30,958 nt of DNA from JAIMBK01 sp040755975 (GTDB lineage: Bacteria; Bacillota; Desulfotomaculia; Desulfotomaculales; Nap2-2B). Position 1 is the first letter of the stretch. Each line of letters starts with the position of its first letter. Below, in pieces: positions 28,636-30,958 of the stretch. Under the pieces are notes generated by a model. That model was given only the letters and a program-made list of their open reading frames with translations. It had not been told where the DNA came from and did not search any database. The stretch lies in the NCBI GenBank assembly GCA_040755975.1, contig JBFLZY010000028.1, positions 1-30,958 on the forward strand, written 5' to 3'. The translations under genes were made by a program, and so were the position numbers.

Positions 28636-30591
28636 ATGTACGGCTACAGCGGCAAAATACTGGACATAAACCTGACCACCGGGGAAATCAAAGGGCACCC
28701 CATCAAGCAGGACTGGCCGAAAAGATTTTTGGGCGGCCTGGGTTTTAACGCCTGCATCCTGGACGGGGAGATCTCCGCCGGTGCCGACCCCCTGGGACCG
28801 GAAAACGTGCTCGCCTTCGGGGTGGGGGTGCTGGTGGGGACGACGGTGCCGACCGCCTCCCGCACCGAGGCTTCCGCCCTTTCGCCGCTCACCGGCCTCT
28901 TCGGAACCGCCAATTCCGGCAACTTCTGGGGCAGCGAGCTGAAATTTGCCGGGTACGACGGCCTGGTTATCCGGGGAAAGGCCCCAACCCCCGTGTATCT
29001 ATGGATTTGCGACGGCCGGGCGGAAATCCTGCCGGCAGAGCACTTATGGGGGCGGGACGCCTGGGAAACCGTCCGGGAAATCCGGCGCCGGCACAACGAC
29101 GAAAACGTCCAGGTCGCCGCCATCGGCCCGGCGGGAGAAAACCTGGTGCGCTTCGCCAGCATCGAAAACGGCCCCGCCGACGCCTGGGCGCGCACCGGCC
29201 TGGGAGCGGTAATGGGCAGCAAAAAGCTAAAGGCCGTGGCGGTGCGCGGCACCGGGCCAGTGCGCGTTGCCCGCAAGAAAGAGTTTCTGCAGGCGGTGGC
29301 GGACACCCGCCGGGCCATCTTCTCCTCACCCTTTTACGGGCCCTTCTCCCGCTTCGGCACCATGCTGGCCAGCCTCCCCTACCAGGAATTCGGCTGCCTG
29401 CCGGGCCGGAACTACCGGCAAGGCGCCATCGCGGACTGGGTGGAAACCCGCAGCCGCAAAGTGCTGCCCAAATACAGTAACCGGGGGATCGCCTGCATCG
29501 CCTGCCCCATCGCCTGCGCCCACTGGGTGGAGGTTAAAGACGGTCCGTACAGCGGGCTCCGCCTGAAGGACATGGAGGTTACGCCGGTCATCGGCTTCGG
29601 CGCAGGGTGCGCCATCGGCAGCCTGCCCGCCGTCGCCAAACTCACCGAAACCTGCCAGCGCCTGGGGCTGGACATGGTTTCGGCGGCGGCGGCAGTGGCC
29701 TTCGCCATGGAATTATTTGAGCGGGGGATCATTAAGGAGCGGACGATCGGCTTTCCCCTCTCCTGGGGAGACGAAAAGGCCACCTTTGCCCTGCTGGAGA
29801 TGATCGCCCACCGCCGGGGGATCGGCGACATCCTGGCGGAAGGCGTGAAGCGGGCCGCCCGGCATTTTCCCGGCGCATCCCCGTCCGCCGTCGAAGTAAA
29901 GGGCCTGGAGTGCTTCTTAATCGATCCCCGGGCCCGCTGGTCCACCTGGACCCTGGGCTACATCACGAACGTCCGCGGCGGGGATCATCTGCGCACCCGC
30001 AACCCCGTGGAAAACCTGCGCTTCAACGAAAACCCGACTCCCTATTTAACGGAAAAATTCGGGTTCGAGGAAGACATGTACGAACGGCTGGACATGCCGG
30101 AACATCTGAAAGAAGAAATCTTTGACCCCGTTACCAGGGACGTCAACATCCCGAAAATGTCCAGGTGGTCCGAGGACCTTATCACCGTATATAACGCCCT
30201 GGGGATGTGTATCCGCCCGCCGGTTCTGCACACGGTGGGACCGACCCTTTTTTCCCGCCTTTTCTCTACCCTGACGGGCATCGAAATATCGCCGGAGGAA
30301 GTGATGCGGGCCGGTGAGCGGATCTGGAACCTGCAGAAATTATTCAACCTGCGCCACGGGGAAAAACCAGCGGATTCCGACTACCCCCCGCGGTTTTACA
30401 AAGAGCCCGCCGGCCCCGGTCCTGCCGCCGGGCGGCGTCTGGAGCGGGAACAGGTCAAAAGAGTACTCGCCGAATACTACCGGGCGCGGGGGTGGGACGC
30501 GGAAACGGGGGAACCTACCCCCGCAAAACTGGCGGAACTCGGGTATTCTGGCGCAAACTCCGGAAGATATCCTTTCCAGTCTTCCCGGTAA
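28636..30591 (+). CDS. aor: Tungsten-type aldehyde:ferredoxin oxidoreductase
   Basis: 651 residues, slightly longer than the classical AOR of about 605. Known members oxidise aldehydes to acids, or reduce acids, with a W-bis-pterin and one [4Fe-4S], using ferredoxin. The start MYGYSGKILDINLTTGEI and the N-terminal domain with TASRTEASALSPLTGLFGTANSGNFWGSELK are family hallmarks. Cluster ligands are CIACPIAC (Cys287, 290, 294) and Cys525 in ALGMCIRPP. The C-terminal extension of about 60 residues has a charged RRLEREQVKRVLAEYYRARGWD segment common in bacterial AOR-like proteins. The ATG has TGGAGGAATC upstream. A tungstate permease follows 56 bp later, and a small ferredoxin precedes it. The actual aldehyde is unknown. 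Confidence 0.93.
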   Translation: MYGYSGKILDINLTTGEIKGHPIKQDWPKRFLGGLGFNACILDGEISAGADPLGPENVLAFGVGVLVGTTVPTASRTEASALSPLTGLFGTANSGNFWGSELKFAGYDGLVIRGKAPTPVYLWICDGRAEILPAEHLWGRDAWETVREIRRRHNDENVQVAAIGPAGENLVRFASIENGPADAWARTGLGAVMGSKKLKAVAVRGTGPVRVARKKEFLQAVADTRRAIFSSPFYGPFSRFGTMLASLPYQEFGCLPGRNYRQGAIADWVETRSRKVLPKYSNRGIACIACPIACAHWVEVKDGPYSGLRLKDMEVTPVIGFGAGCAIGSLPAVAKLTETCQRLGLDMVSAAAAVAFAMELFERGIIKERTIGFPLSWGDEKATFALLEMIAHRRGIGDILAEGVKRAARHFPGASPSAVEVKGLECFLIDPRARWSTWTLGYITNVRGGDHLRTRNPVENLRFNENPTPYLTEKFGFEEDMYERLDMPEHLKEEIFDPVTRDVNIPKMSRWSEDLITVYNALGMCIRPPVLHTVGPTLFSRLFSTLTGIEISPEEVMRAGERIWNLQKLFNLRHGEKPADSDYPPRFYKEPAGPGPAAGRRLEREQVKRVLAEYYRARGWDAETGEPTPAKLAELGYSGANSGRYPFQSSR

Positions 30592-30647
30592 AAAATCTTC
30601 TCGAAAAGTCTTCAAGATGTAATTAAAAGAAAGGTGTGCATCCATCC

Positions 30648-30958
30648 ATGGAAATCTTCTGGCGGGGCTTCGTCGAATCCGTTCGCCTGTTGTCCGCGGG
30701 CGATCCCGAGGTGCTGGAAATTACCCTGCGCACCCTGCAGGTTTCCGGCCTGGCCACCTTGATCAGCGTGCTGATTGGCGTTCCGTTCGGGGTTCTGCTG
30801 GCGCTCACGAACTTTCCCGGCCGGCGCTTTCTCATCAGCCTGGTCAATTTTGGCATGGGCCTGCCGCCGGTGGTGGTGGGGCTGGTGGTCTGGCTGACCT
30901 TCACCAGGTACGGACCCCTGGGTTTCCTGGATCTCCTCTACACCCCCGCAGCAATGAT
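30648..30958 (+). CDS. tupB: Tungstate ABC transporter permease, TupB-like, cut by window end
   Basis: 103 codons with no stop before the window ends. The translation MEIFWRGFVESVRLLSAGDPEVLEITLRTLQVSG, the first helix ATLISVLIGVPFGVLLAL, and GMGLPPVVVGLVVWLTFTRYGPLGFLDLLYTPAAM match the start of TupB permeases. These belong to the molybdate/tungstate class of ABC importers and form the membrane channel; the binding protein TupA and the ATPase TupC should be encoded to the right. AAAGGTG lies about 12 bases before the ATG. The position directly behind aor, 56 bp away, points to tungsten supply for this enzyme and for FdhA. Sulfate or molybdate permeases are the alternative, less likely from sequence. 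Confidence 0.88.
   Translation, partial: MEIFWRGFVESVRLLSAGDPEVLEITLRTLQVSGLATLISVLIGVPFGVLLALTNFPGRRFLISLVNFGMGLPPVVVGLVVWLTFTRYGPLGFLDLLYTPAAM

Overview
The window reads as chromosome from an anaerobic, spore-former-type Gram-positive sulfate reducer of the Desulfotomaculum/Pelotomaculum kind (class Clostridia, Peptococcaceae in the broad sense). The reasons are dissimilatory sulfite reductase genes in the order dsrA-dsrB-dsrD, a SCIFF ranthipeptide with its radical SAM maturase, a selenocysteine formate dehydrogenase fed by NuoE/NuoF-like subunits, a tungsten-type aldehyde oxidoreductase, and frequent GTG/TTG starts behind strong AGGAGG-like ribosome binding sites. The species assignment is inference.

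Layout. 1-2.5 kb: a FmdB-type zinc ribbon protein, a zinc-ribbon/HEAT protein and a convergent TPR protein. 2.6-5.8 kb (minus): dsrA-dsrB-dsrD with a terminator behind dsrD. The dsrA coding region is split by a 100-N gap flanked by an exact 127-bp duplication; this looks like an assembly artefact, and removing it restores one reading frame. 6.2-10.6 kb (minus): murA, a membrane-anchored gluzincin peptidase, a membrane-anchored TPR protein and a LysM/G5/M23 cell-wall hydrolase. 10.9-13.6 kb: a DUF2889-like protein, then (minus) the SCIFF precursor scfA, too short for a routine ORF list, and its maturase scfB. 13.7-14.9 kb (minus): a lytic transglycosylase and tRNA-Gly(CCC) with promoter and terminator. 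15-19.4 kb (minus): a PAS/AAA+/Fis sigma-54 activator followed by an HdrD-like iron-sulfur protein and a 4-hydroxybutyryl-CoA dehydratase-family protein. A -24/-12-like promoter and a 27-bp palindrome lie between the regulator and these two genes. 20-27 kb (plus): 5-formyltetrahydrofolate cyclo-ligase, NuoE-like and NuoF-like subunits, a truncated NuoG/FdhA-like iron-sulfur protein, and a full-length FdhA read through an in-frame UGA. 27.2-27.9 kb: a VapBC-like toxin-antitoxin pair with a near-consensus promoter. 28-31 kb: a small ferredoxin, a tungsten-type aldehyde:ferredoxin oxidoreductase, and the start of a TupB-like tungstate permease cut by the window end.

How it fits together. The NuoE/NuoF/short-G/FdhA set looks like a soluble NAD(P)- and/or ferredoxin-linked formate dehydrogenase complex. 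FdhA and the aldehyde oxidoreductase both need W or Mo pterin, which fits the adjacent tungstate permease. DsrABD supplies the terminal step of sulfite reduction. The HdrD-like/dehydratase pair appears to be a separately switched sigma-54 operon.

The intergenic regions are unusually rich in palindromic elements: a long imperfect palindrome of about 245 bp near 28.4 kb, one of about 335 bp near 19.5 kb, a shared 51-bp motif near 8.5 and 28.5 kb, and paired GGCACAAAG or CGCAAAG-type arms at several gene ends. I saw no CRISPR array, rRNA, complete insertion sequence or prophage.
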